Below are positions 7,991 through 17,242 of a stretch of 64,000 bases of DNA, piece after piece. The stretch lies in assembly GCA_013178295.1 (NCBI GenBank), contig JABLWW010000001.1:186001-250000 (forward strand), read 5' to 3'. The position numbers were made by a program, and so were the translations under genes. Position 1 is the first letter of the stretch. The number at the start of each line of letters is the position of its first letter. The stretch is from Anaerolineae bacterium (GTDB taxonomy: Bacteria; Chloroflexota; Anaerolineae; Anaerolineales; Anaerolineaceae). The notes under the pieces were generated by a model, which did not search any database, was not told where the DNA came from, and saw nothing but the letters and a program-made list of their open reading frames with translations.

Positions 7991-9301
7991 GTGGAAATTA
8001 GAATGAATAGAGAAGACGATTTATTATCTGTGATCCATGCTCATCGTGTTGCCGGGCTGGAGCTTGGCGGTCAGGTTGTTTTTCCTGACTACAATGGATA
8101 CTCTGTGCTGAATTTGCCAGCCAGCATCTGCCGCTGGCTGGGGAAACCTCCGCTAAGAGAGCAGCCTGCCCTGGCTTCTCCGTATTTGGAGGCGCTACAA
8201 GGTGCGTATGAGCATGTCTTTCTTGTCGTTGTGGATGGTTTGGGATACGACCTGTTGCAAAGGTTTCGGCAAGCTCGGGCATGGGGGCTGATCGGCGCTG
8301 CTGAGAAGGAACGCATGTTTTCGCGGGCTTTAATCTTTCCGCTCACCAGCATTGTGCCAAGCACGACGGCAAATGCTTTGACCACACTGTGGACGGGGGC
8401 TTCACCAGCGGAACATGGCATTATTGGGTATGAATTGTGGCTTAAAGAGTACGGCATTGTAACCAATATGATTAACTTTTCCCCGGCTTCCTTCAGCACG
8501 TATGATGGTGGATTACAGCGCGGCGGTTTTTCTGCTGATACGTTTTTGAGCGTTCCAACACTGGGCGCATATCTTTGCAAACAGGATATTCAAGTGAATG
8601 CGTTTCAACACATTTCAATCGCGTATTCAACTTTATCGAAAATGTGTATGCCGAATGTGAATATGACAGCGTACCGCACGCTGGGCGATTTATGGGCGAT
8701 CTTGAACCAGTGGATGCTGGTTTCAAAAAACTCTCCCACATACAACTATGTGTACTGGGGTGAATTGGACACTTTAATACATCTTTATGGGCCTGATGAT
8801 GAGCGTATTCTGGTGGAGCTTTCAAATTTTTTTGCGTATTTATCTCACCTGATTGGCAAACTGGAAGAGAACTCCTTTGGTAGGACGTTGCTGTTACTGA
8901 CCGCTGACCATGGGGCGGTTGAGACGTTACCCAACCCCCAATTTGACTTAAAGAATTACCCGCTTCTTTCTTCCTGTCTGACGATTCTTCCCACTGGTGA
9001 ATCTAGACTGCCTTTTCTCTATGTAAAACCGGGTTGTGAGGACAGGTTGATTTCCTATGTGCAGGAGACATGGGGAAAGCAATTTGATTTTGTCAGGGCA
9101 GAGCAGGTGGTCGCTTCAGGGCTTTTAGGTGAGGGGATAACTCACCCAAACCTGCTAGACCGGCTGGGAGACTGGTTGTTGTTCCCGCGAGAAAATGCTT
9201 ACTGGTGGTGGTGGCCGCACAAGGAGAATAAGTTGCGCGGGCGGCATGGCGGGCTGCATCCATCAGAGATGGTTGTGCCTTTGGTTGCCTGGAGTTTCTA
9301 A
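7991..9301 (+). CDS. Alkaline phosphatase-fold phosphodiesterase/pyrophosphatase
   Basis: 436 residues of the type I phosphodiesterase/nucleotide pyrophosphatase branch of the alkaline phosphatase superfamily. Visible metal and nucleophile motifs are VVVDGLGYD, the Thr nucleophile region SIVPSTTANALTT, WGELDTLIHLYG and LTADHGAV. No signal peptide or membrane segment is apparent, so it is probably cytoplasmic. GTG 7991 or ATG 8003 could be the start; neither has a strong ribosome binding site. Natural substrate unknown. A strong two-way terminator follows. Confidence 0.78.
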   Translation: MEIRMNREDDLLSVIHAHRVAGLELGGQVVFPDYNGYSVLNLPASICRWLGKPPLREQPALASPYLEALQGAYEHVFLVVVDGLGYDLLQRFRQARAWGLIGAAEKERMFSRALIFPLTSIVPSTTANALTTLWTGASPAEHGIIGYELWLKEYGIVTNMINFSPASFSTYDGGLQRGGFSADTFLSVPTLGAYLCKQDIQVNAFQHISIAYSTLSKMCMPNVNMTAYRTLGDLWAILNQWMLVSKNSPTYNYVYWGELDTLIHLYGPDDERILVELSNFFAYLSHLIGKLEENSFGRTLLLLTADHGAVETLPNPQFDLKNYPLLSSCLTILPTGESRLPFLYVKPGCEDRLISYVQETWGKQFDFVRAEQVVASGLLGEGITHPNLLDRLGDWLLFPRENAYWWWWPHKENKLRGRHGGLHPSEMVVPLVAWSF

Positions 9302-9309
9302 ATGGATGA

Positions 9310-9370
9310 TCAGTCGAGGACAGGCAAGCTTTGTTCCTGTGCTCGACTGAAATATTTTCTTCTTTTTTAT
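9310..9370. terminator. Hairpin terminator between convergent genes
   Basis: TCAGTCGAG (9310-9318) pairs with CTCGACTGA (9342-9350). One mismatch is followed by ACAGG/CCTGT and an 11-nt loop. A T-rich run (9351-9370) follows on the plus strand. It serves the gene ending at 9301 and possibly the opposing one ending at 9381. Confidence 0.85.
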
Positions 9371-9380
9371 AGCAAGGGCG

Positions 9381-10790
9381 CTATGCCTGGGCACCCATGA
9401 CGGCATTGCTGGCTTTCCATGAGCGGTAAAGTAGCCACATTGCGCCAATACCAACGATGGTGGTGGCTAAACCAATCAGCCAGCCTAGAATGGGTATGGC
9501 GCGCAGGATGACATAGATCAGAATGCCGACACCAAGTGCCCACACTTTCTGTGGGGTTGCGTTTGGCGCGATTTTGTTCATGATCCATTCACCGGCGATG
9601 AAAGCCGCAATCAGCTTACTGCCATAGCTGATGAGCAGGGTAAAGGCGGTAAGAGCAAAAGTTAATCCAGACAACCCTAGCCCCAGCACCGATGAACTCA
9701 ACCCGCCCAAAGAGATGACACTCAGTAAGACGCCGATTAGGATGATAATGAGCACTGCGAGAAGCGCAATAGCGTATCCTAGCAGGATAGTCACAAGTCC
9801 ATAACCGGCAGCGGGTAACGGTTTTGCTTTTGCCTGGTCGGCTGATCTTTGCAGGATGGTGGGGATAAGCCATAGGACAAGTGCTCCGATGATAAGCAGA
9901 GTCACGAGATCCCGTAATACCTGAAGCAGTTTTTTGGCGATTGCGCCTGCCATGAAGCCGTAGGAAGAAGAGGAACTTTGTTTGTCTTGCTCATCTGGAA
10001 CAGGGGTGGCAAAGACAACGCCTCCTTGTGGTTTAGATTGGATGGATGCGTCCTGTTCTATTTGGCTGGTGTAGCTTAACTGACCGCCGATTTGTGCTTC
10101 GCGCGAGATATTCAGCCCTGTCTTGATAGGAGGATGGGCACCTGGCGGTGGAAAGAAACCCGGGATAGAAATTTTTGGGCCGCTTTCCCGCGGCACACCC
10201 ACTTCAAATTTGGCATTTTTGCCAATTTTGCCACTTACGGCGATAGCTTCTGCAGATATGACGGCATCCTGTGCCACCTCGCCTCCCAGCACCACCTGGT
10301 AAGCGCCTGCATATATCCCGCGATTGATCAGCGTTCCAGGTTGTATTTCAACACTATAGGCAGCATAGTAGATATTTCGTCCGATGCTTGCTTTCTCCTG
10401 GGTAGTAACATTTGCGCTGGCGCCTATCAGGCTTCCAGTTACCTGCCCATTCAACATGACGGTGTTGCCCATGACGATCATGTTGCCGTTGATAAGGGCG
10501 CCCTCTTTGATCAAAACCTGGTTGGCGCTGAAAATGGCATCGCCATTAATTTTCCCGTCCACTGTGATTGTGTTACCGCTGGCAACCAATAGACCGTTGA
10601 CTATGCCGCTCACCGATACTGTTTCGGCGCTTAGAAACACATCGTCGTTGATCTCTTCTCCGGCAGCAATTACGCCGTCATCATCAAAAATGGCGGCCTG
10701 GGCAGGTTGCGCACTGCCAAGAAGCAAAAGCGTTATCAAAACAGCGACAATGATCCATGATAGGTGGGCATTGCTTAGTTTTTTTCTCAT
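9381..10790 (-). CDS. Exported bactofilin-like beta-solenoid protein with C-terminal membrane domain
   Basis: Start at ATG 10790 (MRKKLSN), which has AGGAGA upstream; the frame extends further but the earlier part looks non-coding. It has a signal peptide ending near AQPAQA, then about 170 residues of short repeats (for example VSGIVNGLLVASG, VDGKINGDAIF, LNGQVTGSLIG) like the right-handed solenoid of polymer-forming bactofilins. A linker and several hydrophobic segments follow, rich in Gly/Leu/Ile. Unlike cytosolic bactofilins the solenoid should face outside. Role unknown; envelope organisation is an inference. Confidence 0.72.
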   Translation of the reverse strand: MRKKLSNAHLSWIIVAVLITLLLLGSAQPAQAAIFDDDGVIAAGEEINDDVFLSAETVSVSGIVNGLLVASGNTITVDGKINGDAIFSANQVLIKEGALINGNMIVMGNTVMLNGQVTGSLIGASANVTTQEKASIGRNIYYAAYSVEIQPGTLINRGIYAGAYQVVLGGEVAQDAVISAEAIAVSGKIGKNAKFEVGVPRESGPKISIPGFFPPPGAHPPIKTGLNISREAQIGGQLSYTSQIEQDASIQSKPQGGVVFATPVPDEQDKQSSSSSYGFMAGAIAKKLLQVLRDLVTLLIIGALVLWLIPTILQRSADQAKAKPLPAAGYGLVTILLGYAIALLAVLIIILIGVLLSVISLGGLSSSVLGLGLSGLTFALTAFTLLISYGSKLIAAFIAGEWIMNKIAPNATPQKVWALGVGILIYVILRAIPILGWLIGLATTIVGIGAMWLLYRSWKASNAVMGAQA

Positions 10791-10905
10791 GATAGTGTTC
10801 TCTCCTTTCTTTGAAAAACTGGATGGGGTTGTGCATGTTACTGCCATCCTGTTTTTAATACGCATTTTCCCCCACACTATACGCGTGATTTTTTGCTCGA
10901 AATGC

Positions 10906-11181
10906 TTACTCTTTTTGTTGCAGGAATACAGATGTGGCAATGACCACAATCAATACTAAAATGATGCCCCCGATGACAATGCCTCTGGTTTGTTCTCGGT
11001 TTGTCAGGAATTCCTCCGGCAGGGCAGTAGGGGTCAAGGTCTCGCTTGGGGGAGTGGGCGTGGTTTGGGCATGGTGTCTATTTTCCGTAGCTGGGTTGTA
11101 AGACGAAAGAATCGTCATCATTAGAAGGACAACGAGGATCAATAAAACAGGTTTTGGGAGATTGGTCAATTTTCTCATCAT
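10906..11181 (-). CDS. Small membrane protein with Thr/Pro-rich linker
   Basis: 91 residues. There is an N-terminal hydrophobic segment (about 12-27), a short Thr/Pro-rich stretch (TTPTPPSETLTPTALP) and a second hydrophobic segment (about 68-87) ending in LQQKE. The topology is a two-pass protein with a small external loop, or a cleaved signal plus a C-terminal anchor. It lies 18 bp after the solute-binding protein gene and before the bactofilin-like gene on the same strand. No family recognised. Confidence 0.55.
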   Translation of the reverse strand: MMRKLTNLPKPVLLILVVLLMMTILSSYNPATENRHHAQTTPTPPSETLTPTALPEEFLTNREQTRGIVIGGIILVLIVVIATSVFLQQKE

Positions 11182-11199
11182 AACGATATCTGCCTTGTT

Positions 11200-12498
11200 T
11201 TATTGAACAGCAGGGGGCTGCAGTTTATCCGCAGCATTTTTGGCTGCCTGTTCCGGGTTGTATTGCAGTCTGATAACGCTCAGAGTTGCTTCCTGCAGCA
11301 CAGGGCTTATGCTGCTCATAATATCCTGTGTGGGATAGATTGTTGCTGAACGCGCAAGGGTCTCTAAAATGTCAATGGTATTTGTGCCCATCTCTGACTG
11401 CACCGAAGAGGGTCTCACTGGCACGTACCCCCGACTGGATGTCCATGAGGATAAGAAACCTGGTTCGACGAGAAACTCAGCCAGACGTATGCTGGTTTGA
11501 CGGCGCTCAGGGAGTGGGTCTGTAACTGCCCAAAGCCATCCAGTTGTCAGGGCGAAAGGTTGTTCGCCCAGGGAAGGTAGGAGGAAAACATTGCTGTCTG
11601 GCTGCTGGTTTGCCATGTAGAAGGTGTTCCAGGTTACCAGCCGGTCAAAGCGCTGCTCTGTGTATGCCTGCCAGGTCTGCTGATAATCTTCGTATTGTGC
11701 AAGAGAAAGTGGAAAGATGCCCTGCTGTGCGCCGTTTGCGTACAGGGTGAGAACGTTGCTTAAGATTTCCGGCTCTAGTGCGGGCTGTCCTGTTTCGTTG
11801 GTCAGCGACCCGCCAGCCGAAAGATAAAGCTGCAATGTGAGCAGCGCCTGTGGGTCTGCTGCTGGAAAAAGCAACGGCTGATTTTGATTGAGCAGTGAGT
11901 TCCAGTCGTTTGAGGGCTGAATAGGTTTATTGGAGCGCACAGCGATCAATAAAGCGTCTGCGCCAAAGGGCAGGCCAAAAGAGACATTTTGAATCTGCGC
12001 AAGTTGTCTGGCGTAGTCGTACCAGTCGCTGTCTTGCAGCGCGGTGGTTGACCCATCCAGGGGAAACAGCAGTCCTTTGAGGGCAGCCGTTTCCATATCC
12101 TGACGTTGCAGTGCAACCAGCGAGGGCATTGCTGCTGGTGCCACTGCACTGGCAGCAATCAGAGATTCCATTATCCCGCCAGCGCCGGTAGCAGCTTTGA
12201 TACGCACGTTGATCTGAGTACCAGGTATATGTTGGCTGAAAGTCGAAAGGTGATCGGCGAATAATTGAGCGGTTAAAGCATCATCATCCGGGTATATTGA
12301 GGGTGGTACCCAGATTGTCAGCGCTTGTGTGGATGGTGTTGCGTCTGCCGCCTCTTCAGGGGTGCGAGATGGCGGTGTGCTTTGTACGGTCTCTGCAGTA
12401 GGAATGGGCTGGGTTTCTATCTGAGTGACTGGCAACCAGCTCTGACAGCTTGACAGTGTCAGACACATGAATATCCCAAGCACACTTTTTTTCACCAT
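11200..12498 (-). CDS. ABC transporter solute-binding lipoprotein
   Basis: 432 residues with an N-terminal signal and lipobox (LSSC, Cys18), followed by a Pro/Thr-rich linker and an extracellular solute-binding domain of the family 1 (sugar-type) kind, such as LTIWVPPSIYPDDDALTAQL and the C-terminal SSRGYVPVRPSS. It should be lipid-anchored outside the membrane. No permease or ATPase gene is adjacent, so either a distant partner exists or it has a sensory role. Ligand unknown. Confidence 0.75.
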   Translation of the reverse strand: MVKKSVLGIFMCLTLSSCQSWLPVTQIETQPIPTAETVQSTPPSRTPEEAADATPSTQALTIWVPPSIYPDDDALTAQLFADHLSTFSQHIPGTQINVRIKAATGAGGIMESLIAASAVAPAAMPSLVALQRQDMETAALKGLLFPLDGSTTALQDSDWYDYARQLAQIQNVSFGLPFGADALLIAVRSNKPIQPSNDWNSLLNQNQPLLFPAADPQALLTLQLYLSAGGSLTNETGQPALEPEILSNVLTLYANGAQQGIFPLSLAQYEDYQQTWQAYTEQRFDRLVTWNTFYMANQQPDSNVFLLPSLGEQPFALTTGWLWAVTDPLPERRQTSIRLAEFLVEPGFLSSWTSSRGYVPVRPSSVQSEMGTNTIDILETLARSATIYPTQDIMSSISPVLQEATLSVIRLQYNPEQAAKNAADKLQPPAVQ

Positions 12499-12500
12499 GG

Positions 12501-13499
12501 CTACAGTTCAATTGCCTGACTCAAAAACTCCACAAGCAGCTTAACCGTGTTGACCACATCATTATAGTTGACCATTTCGGACGGGGAATGGATGTAGCGG
12601 CATGGGATGGAAACGCAGCCGGATGGCACCCCGGCGCGGCTGATTTGAATGGCACGTGCATCGGTTGATCCCTCCTCAAGAACCTCAAGCTGGTAGGGAA
12701 TATTGGCGCTTTCTGCGCGGTTGATCAGGCATTGAACTAGTCGGGGATCCGAAAGCATACCGCTGTCACGGATTTTGATGGCGGGGCCTTTGCCGAGCGA
12801 TACTGCCATCTTGATAGCTTTCGGCGTGTCGCCTGTGCGGGTAACGTCAATGGAAAGCCCCAGTTCCGGGTCTGTTCCGTAGGCTGCAGGACCTGCGCCG
12901 CGTGTGCCCACCTCTTCCTGCGCGCTGAAGACAAAGTAAAGCTCGTGAGGGCTTTTCTTAAGTTCACAGATGGTTTGAATCAGGACAGCCACACCAATGC
13001 GGTCGTCCATTGCTTTTGCCACCAAATTTTCGCCCAGTTCTTGAAAGTAACGGTCAAAAACGGCCAGAGAGCCTATCCTGACTGGGCAAGCTTCCTTAGA
13101 ACTTGCTCCAACATCAATAAACAGATGCTCAAAGGTGGGCAGTGTCCCTGCCTGCCGTGAGGTTTTTTCGATGCCGATGACCCCGGGGGTGCCGTCCAGG
13201 AAAAGCACGCGTCCGCCAAGACAGGTAAGAGGCGAGACTCCTCCAATGGGGGCGAAGCGGACAAAGCCATTTTCGTCTATGTGGGTGGTAATGAGACCGA
13301 TTTCATCCATGTGTGCGGCAAGCATGACCCTTAAGCCACCGTTTCCCTTTTTTCCTTTGCGTGCAATCAGGTTGCCAAGAGCGTCAATCTGGATTTCGTC
13401 TACATGGGGTTTTATCTGGTTGTGCACCAGGTCGCGCACTGCTTTTTCATAACCTGAGGGGGCTATGCTCTCGACCAGTTGTTTGATGAGTGTTTTCAT
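12501..13499 (-). CDS. M42 family aminopeptidase (glutamyl aminopeptidase / cellulase M type), copy 1
   Basis: 332 residues with all M42 metal and catalytic motifs: AAHMDEIGL, KAMDDRIGVA, the EE pair in AQEEVGTRGA, SIDVTRTGDT and the C-terminal YIHSPSEM. Cytosolic di-metal peptidases of this family form TET-like dodecamers that trim peptides. The last of three M42 genes in a row on this strand. It starts 2 bp upstream of the solute-binding protein gene, so peptide uptake or use may be linked (inference). Confidence 0.88.
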   Translation of the reverse strand: MKTLIKQLVESIAPSGYEKAVRDLVHNQIKPHVDEIQIDALGNLIARKGKKGNGGLRVMLAAHMDEIGLITTHIDENGFVRFAPIGGVSPLTCLGGRVLFLDGTPGVIGIEKTSRQAGTLPTFEHLFIDVGASSKEACPVRIGSLAVFDRYFQELGENLVAKAMDDRIGVAVLIQTICELKKSPHELYFVFSAQEEVGTRGAGPAAYGTDPELGLSIDVTRTGDTPKAIKMAVSLGKGPAIKIRDSGMLSDPRLVQCLINRAESANIPYQLEVLEEGSTDARAIQISRAGVPSGCVSIPCRYIHSPSEMVNYNDVVNTVKLLVEFLSQAIEL

Positions 13500-13526
13500 G
13501 GGGTTCTCCTGAGATACGTAAGGGGG

Positions 13527-14621
13527 TTATCGTTCCTGCTGCAAAATTACAGGGTCTATCTCTGCCAGGGCGTGGTGGAGCAGCTGAAAGGTGTTTTGCC
13601 AGTCTGCAAGGCGGCAAACTGATATGGGCGTGTGGGGGTAACGTATGGGCACCGAGACAGCCACAGTTGGGATTCCGGCGCGCTTGCGGTGAATACTTCC
13701 GGCATCCGTGGCGCCTTTTCCGGGTTGACGGTACTGGTAGGGTATCTGGTGTTTCTCTGCAGTCTCCGCCAGGTATCTGATGAGGCGGGGGTCGTATAGT
13801 GTGGCTTCATCCGCAATATAAATCGCAGGTCCAGCATCAAGACGGGTATTGTAGCGAACATTTTCACTGCCATCCCATGTGGGCAAATCCCAGGCTGGTG
13901 TTGCATCAATAACGATTGCCAGATGAGGGGCGAGTGCATAGGCGGCTGTGTGGGCGCCGCGTAGATGAATTTCCTCCTGCACGGTAAAGGCTGCTTGCAG
14001 CGCAATGTGCTTAGGGGCGTGTTTTATCAGCTCAATCAGGATGGCGACACCCAGCCGGTCATCCAGTGCTTTGCCGCATAGACTCGGACCGACTTGCTGA
14101 AAAGGGGTTGCGAATGCTGCACGGTTGCCCACTTTGACACGGTCTTTTTCAAACCCAACATCAATACGCAAATTTTCGAGCGGGATTGCTCTTTTGAGGT
14201 CTTCTTCCTGTAAGAGATGGATGGGGCGTGTCCCAATGATGCCCGGGACGCGTTCATCGCCTATCCAGACCGGTTTGCCAACCAGGTGTCTGGCGTCGAT
14301 ACCCCCGACAGTTGCAAAGCGGTAGATGCCTTCCTCTTCCTTATCCATTATCATCAACCCAACCTCATCCATGTGGGCTGCCAGCATGACCCGTAGTTTT
14401 GGGTTGTCTAAATTACCAGCTTGGGCGAGCACATTTCCTAGCGCATCAACTGTAACCTGTGAAGCGTGAGGTTTGATTTCCTCCAGAACGATTTTTCGTA
14501 CTGCACCTTCGTCGCCGGACACGGCAAGCGCATTGGACAGCTTTTCAAGAAGTTCGATGGGCGGGTGCGAGGGAAGGGTAGATTCGGCTGCTGATATTGT
14601 TGTTTTATCCATTGGTAACAT
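13527..14621 (-). CDS. M42 family aminopeptidase, copy 2
   Basis: 364 residues counted from ATG 14621 (an ATG at 14612 is equally possible); the frame reaches 14696 but would then overlap the upstream gene heavily. The M42 motifs are complete: AAHMDEVGL, KALDDRLGVA, VQEEIHLRGA, VIDATPAWD and RYPHTPIS. The metal-ligand set is intact, so it should be active. The sequence differs enough from copies 1 and 3 to suggest old duplication. It overlaps the end of copy 3 by up to 17 bp, implying translational coupling. Confidence 0.86.
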   Translation of the reverse strand: MLPMDKTTISAAESTLPSHPPIELLEKLSNALAVSGDEGAVRKIVLEEIKPHASQVTVDALGNVLAQAGNLDNPKLRVMLAAHMDEVGLMIMDKEEEGIYRFATVGGIDARHLVGKPVWIGDERVPGIIGTRPIHLLQEEDLKRAIPLENLRIDVGFEKDRVKVGNRAAFATPFQQVGPSLCGKALDDRLGVAILIELIKHAPKHIALQAAFTVQEEIHLRGAHTAAYALAPHLAIVIDATPAWDLPTWDGSENVRYNTRLDAGPAIYIADEATLYDPRLIRYLAETAEKHQIPYQYRQPGKGATDAGSIHRKRAGIPTVAVSVPIRYPHTPISVCRLADWQNTFQLLHHALAEIDPVILQQER

Positions 14622-15675
14622 CCCAAGAAAGAGTATCGAGAAAGTTTGTTTCCAGCCGTGCAATAAATTCAGCCAGCAGCCGTCCGGCGCGGTCAATATC
14701 CTTTAACGCCACTGCCTCTACCGGTGTGTGCATATAGCGTAGCGGGATGCTGATGACCATTGTCGGAATGCCTTCGGCTGTTATTTGCAGCCCCATGGCA
14801 TCGGTGCCAGATTGTGCCGGCATGGCGTCCAGTTGGAAGGGGATTTCCAGCCGCTCAGCTAACTCTCGGATGGCTTTGTGAATTGCGGGGTGGATGTTTG
14901 GCCCATGCCCAAGGGCTATCCCTTTGCCGAACGGGAAGCCCTTGTAATCGCTGACTCCTGGACCTTTGGCGAAGGTTACGTCCACAGCGATGGCAATATG
15001 CGGTCTGATTTCAAAGGGCGAGGTGAGCGCTCCACCCAGTGTCTCTTCTTCCTGACTGGTGGCTACTGCCCAGACATCCCACTTGTGGGTAATGTGTTGC
15101 AATTCTTGCAGGCAGACGGTGAGTGCAGCAACTGAGGCGCGGTTATCCAGGCTGTGTCCGCAGATAACGTTTCCCGCCAGTTCCATAGGGGGCTGCGCAA
15201 AGGATATTGGGCTGCCCGGGCGCACCAGAGAGAGCACCTCTTGCGGCTGTAACCCGGTGTCGATCAACAGTTGATCCATGGGGACAGGGTCATGGTTGCT
15301 CAAGGTAGGCGGGAGGAGGAAACTCGCAGGTTGTATAACAATGCCTGGCAGGTCTCTTTGACCGTGAACGGTTACTGGTTGACCTGGTAGAATGCGCGGG
15401 TCAACCCCTCCAATCTCGGTGAAGTGGATGAAGCCGTTTTCGATGGTGGTAGCCATCAGACCGATGGCATCCATGTGGGCGGCAAGGAGAATGCGGGGAC
15501 GAGGCTCGTTGGCACAGCCGCGGCGCAGGGCGTGCAGGCTGCCCAATCGGCTGACGGAAATCTCGTCAACGAGCGGTTTCCAGGTAGCAGCGATTCTCTC
15601 GCTAACCGGCTTTTCATAGGCTGACAAGCCGGGCAGGGAGAGGATTTCTTTCAGAAAGGCGGTAATTTCTTTCAT
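14605..15675 (-). CDS. M42 family aminopeptidase, copy 3
   Basis: 356 residues and first in the three-gene M42 run. Motifs: AAHMDAIGL, HSLDNRASVA, SQEEETLGGA, AVDVTFAKGP and RYMHTPVEA. Two positions differ from its neighbours: the usual DE after the metal His is DA, and the DD pair is DN. The first Asp of that pair (the bridging ligand) is kept, so activity is likely but specificity may differ. Different subunits could assemble together or cover different peptide ends. Confidence 0.84.
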   Translation of the reverse strand: MKEITAFLKEILSLPGLSAYEKPVSERIAATWKPLVDEISVSRLGSLHALRRGCANEPRPRILLAAHMDAIGLMATTIENGFIHFTEIGGVDPRILPGQPVTVHGQRDLPGIVIQPASFLLPPTLSNHDPVPMDQLLIDTGLQPQEVLSLVRPGSPISFAQPPMELAGNVICGHSLDNRASVAALTVCLQELQHITHKWDVWAVATSQEEETLGGALTSPFEIRPHIAIAVDVTFAKGPGVSDYKGFPFGKGIALGHGPNIHPAIHKAIRELAERLEIPFQLDAMPAQSGTDAMGLQITAEGIPTMVISIPLRYMHTPVEAVALKDIDRAGRLLAEFIARLETNFLDTLSWDVTNG

Positions 15676-15701
15676 CGGTATATGGTGTCCATGTTTCTGA
15701 A

Positions 15702-16148
15702 TTAGGTTGGTGTGGGCGATGGGGTATCTGTGGGGATGGGAGTCTCGGTTGAAGTGCCGCTTGGTGTGGGTGATGGCGTATCGGTTGGTGTATAGGAAGG
15801 GATGGGCGTATCAGAGGGTGTGAAGGTGGCTGTGAATGTAAATGTGTTAGTGGGTGTGGGGGTGATGGTTCTGGTAGGGGTCATAAATGGTGTGGGCGAA
15901 ATGGAAGGCGTGCGGGTGATCGTTTCGGAGGCGGTTGCAGTGGGAGGGAAGGTCTGGTAGGGGGTAATGGTATTGGTAGACGGCAGGGGCGTCATGCTGG
16001 CAGTGGGAGTGACTGTCAACCGCGACTGCATGCGCAGGTTGATCAGGCGCAACGAGAGAAAACCCAGACAATAACAGGGCAAAGTGAGCAGGATGATGAT
16101 AGCAAGCGCTTTGCGTATCTGCGTTTTCTGCCCGACAGTAAAAGTCAT
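15702..16148 (-). CDS. Membrane-anchored Thr/Pro-rich protein
   Basis: 148 residues: a short basic N-terminus, one hydrophobic segment (about 15-35), then about 105 residues made almost only of Thr, Pro, Ser and Ile in TPTPT-type repeats. The tail should lie outside the cell and could be a glycosylated stalk. Such tails are common on exported proteins of Anaerolineae (family knowledge). It ends just upstream of the M42 run on the same strand. No catalytic domain. Confidence 0.6.
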   Translation of the reverse strand: MTFTVGQKTQIRKALAIIILLTLPCYCLGFLSLRLINLRMQSRLTVTPTASMTPLPSTNTITPYQTFPPTATASETITRTPSISPTPFMTPTRTITPTPTNTFTFTATFTPSDTPIPSYTPTDTPSPTPSGTSTETPIPTDTPSPTPT

Positions 16149-16255
16149 CAGAGCTCCTCCTTATATGATAAACATCATAGCATCAGGCGAATGGAAAGGC
16201 AAGGTTTTCTGTATCCCCTATGAGGTTTAACCTGCTTTGTGCGGGGTTGCAGGGG

Positions 16256-17242
16256 TCATCTATGTTGAAGCTGCGAGGTTTCTGCCAGGGTGGTTTTTGC
16301 CTGACGGACAGCCATGTACAGGTTTTCGGCGCGAATATCCGTAATGGTATAGCAAGGGGCTTTGAGATGTTCTGCAAGCGTTTGTGCCAACCCCTGGTCA
16401 AAAGCTGGTTGCTCCATATTGATGACAACACTATGCACCTGTTCTGCGGCAATCAGTTCGGCAAACTGATAACTTTCCTCCAGCGGCGGGTTATCACCAA
16501 TGGCAACATTACCAGCGCCGTCGGTCAGGACAATGAGCAGGGGGCGCACATCTGGATGGAGAATTTTTTCCTGTCGCAGCACGTCATAAGCCAGGCTGAG
16601 ACCGGCGGAGAGAGGGGTTTTCCCGCCGACGGGGATATCTGCCAGCGATCGTTGGGCTAGCGCAATCGAATTAGTGGGTGGGAGCACCAGGACGGCGCGG
16701 TCTTTTTGAAAGACAATCAGCCCTACACGATCGCGGCGCTGATAAGCGTCGGTGAGCAGGGATAAGATGGCGCCTTTTGTAGCCGCCATGCGTTCTGCAA
16801 CAGCCATAGACCAGGAGGCATCCACCAGGAAGAGCACCAGGTTGGCGGAGCGGCGCACGCGGACTTTGCGCATGTAATCTTTCGGTTGGATAGCAAAGGC
16901 AACTTTTTTGCGCTGCTCGGCGCGATCTTTTTGGAAAGGCGCTGCGGCGCGCAGGGTGGCATCAAATGCCAGATCAAATGGGTTTTCGTTTGCTGGGCGG
17001 GACTGGATATACCGTCCGCGTTTATTTTGCGTGTAGGTGTATGAGCGGCGTCCCGAAGTCTGCCGCATCATTTGATCCAGGGGGGTGTCCAGACGGCGTG
17101 GAGCAAAAGTTTCTCCGACTTGTACCCTTTTACCCCCTTCCCACCACTGTGTTTCCTCTTTTTTGTCAAATACATTTTGGGGTGAAGCCTCGTTTTGCAG
17201 TTCCTGTTGTGAACCCTGATCGCTGGCTTCACCGTCCATCAT
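16256..17242 (-). CDS. VWA-domain protein, magnesium-chelatase D / cobaltochelatase-type partner
   Basis: 328 residues. An acidic/Gln-rich N-terminus leads to a von Willebrand A domain with a complete MIDAS: DASWS (141-145), GGKTPLS and LTDGAGN. This matches the C-terminal half of ChlD/BchD; the N-terminal AAA+ part of full BchD is missing. It overlaps the AAA+ gene by 4 bp, so the two are translated together and should form an ATPase/VWA complex. The start codon is in the ATGA-type overlap. Confidence 0.8.
   Translation of the reverse strand: MMDGEASDQGSQQELQNEASPQNVFDKKEETQWWEGGKRVQVGETFAPRRLDTPLDQMMRQTSGRRSYTYTQNKRGRYIQSRPANENPFDLAFDATLRAAAPFQKDRAEQRKKVAFAIQPKDYMRKVRVRRSANLVLFLVDASWSMAVAERMAATKGAILSLLTDAYQRRDRVGLIVFQKDRAVLVLPPTNSIALAQRSLADIPVGGKTPLSAGLSLAYDVLRQEKILHPDVRPLLIVLTDGAGNVAIGDNPPLEESYQFAELIAAEQVHSVVINMEQPAFDQGLAQTLAEHLKAPCYTITDIRAENLYMAVRQAKTTLAETSQLQHR

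Noticed and set aside
9381-10949. Longer form of the bactofilin-like protein starting at 10949
   Set aside because: The extra 53 residues overlap the next gene and are not signal-like; ATG 10790 has AGGAGA and starts a clean signal peptide.
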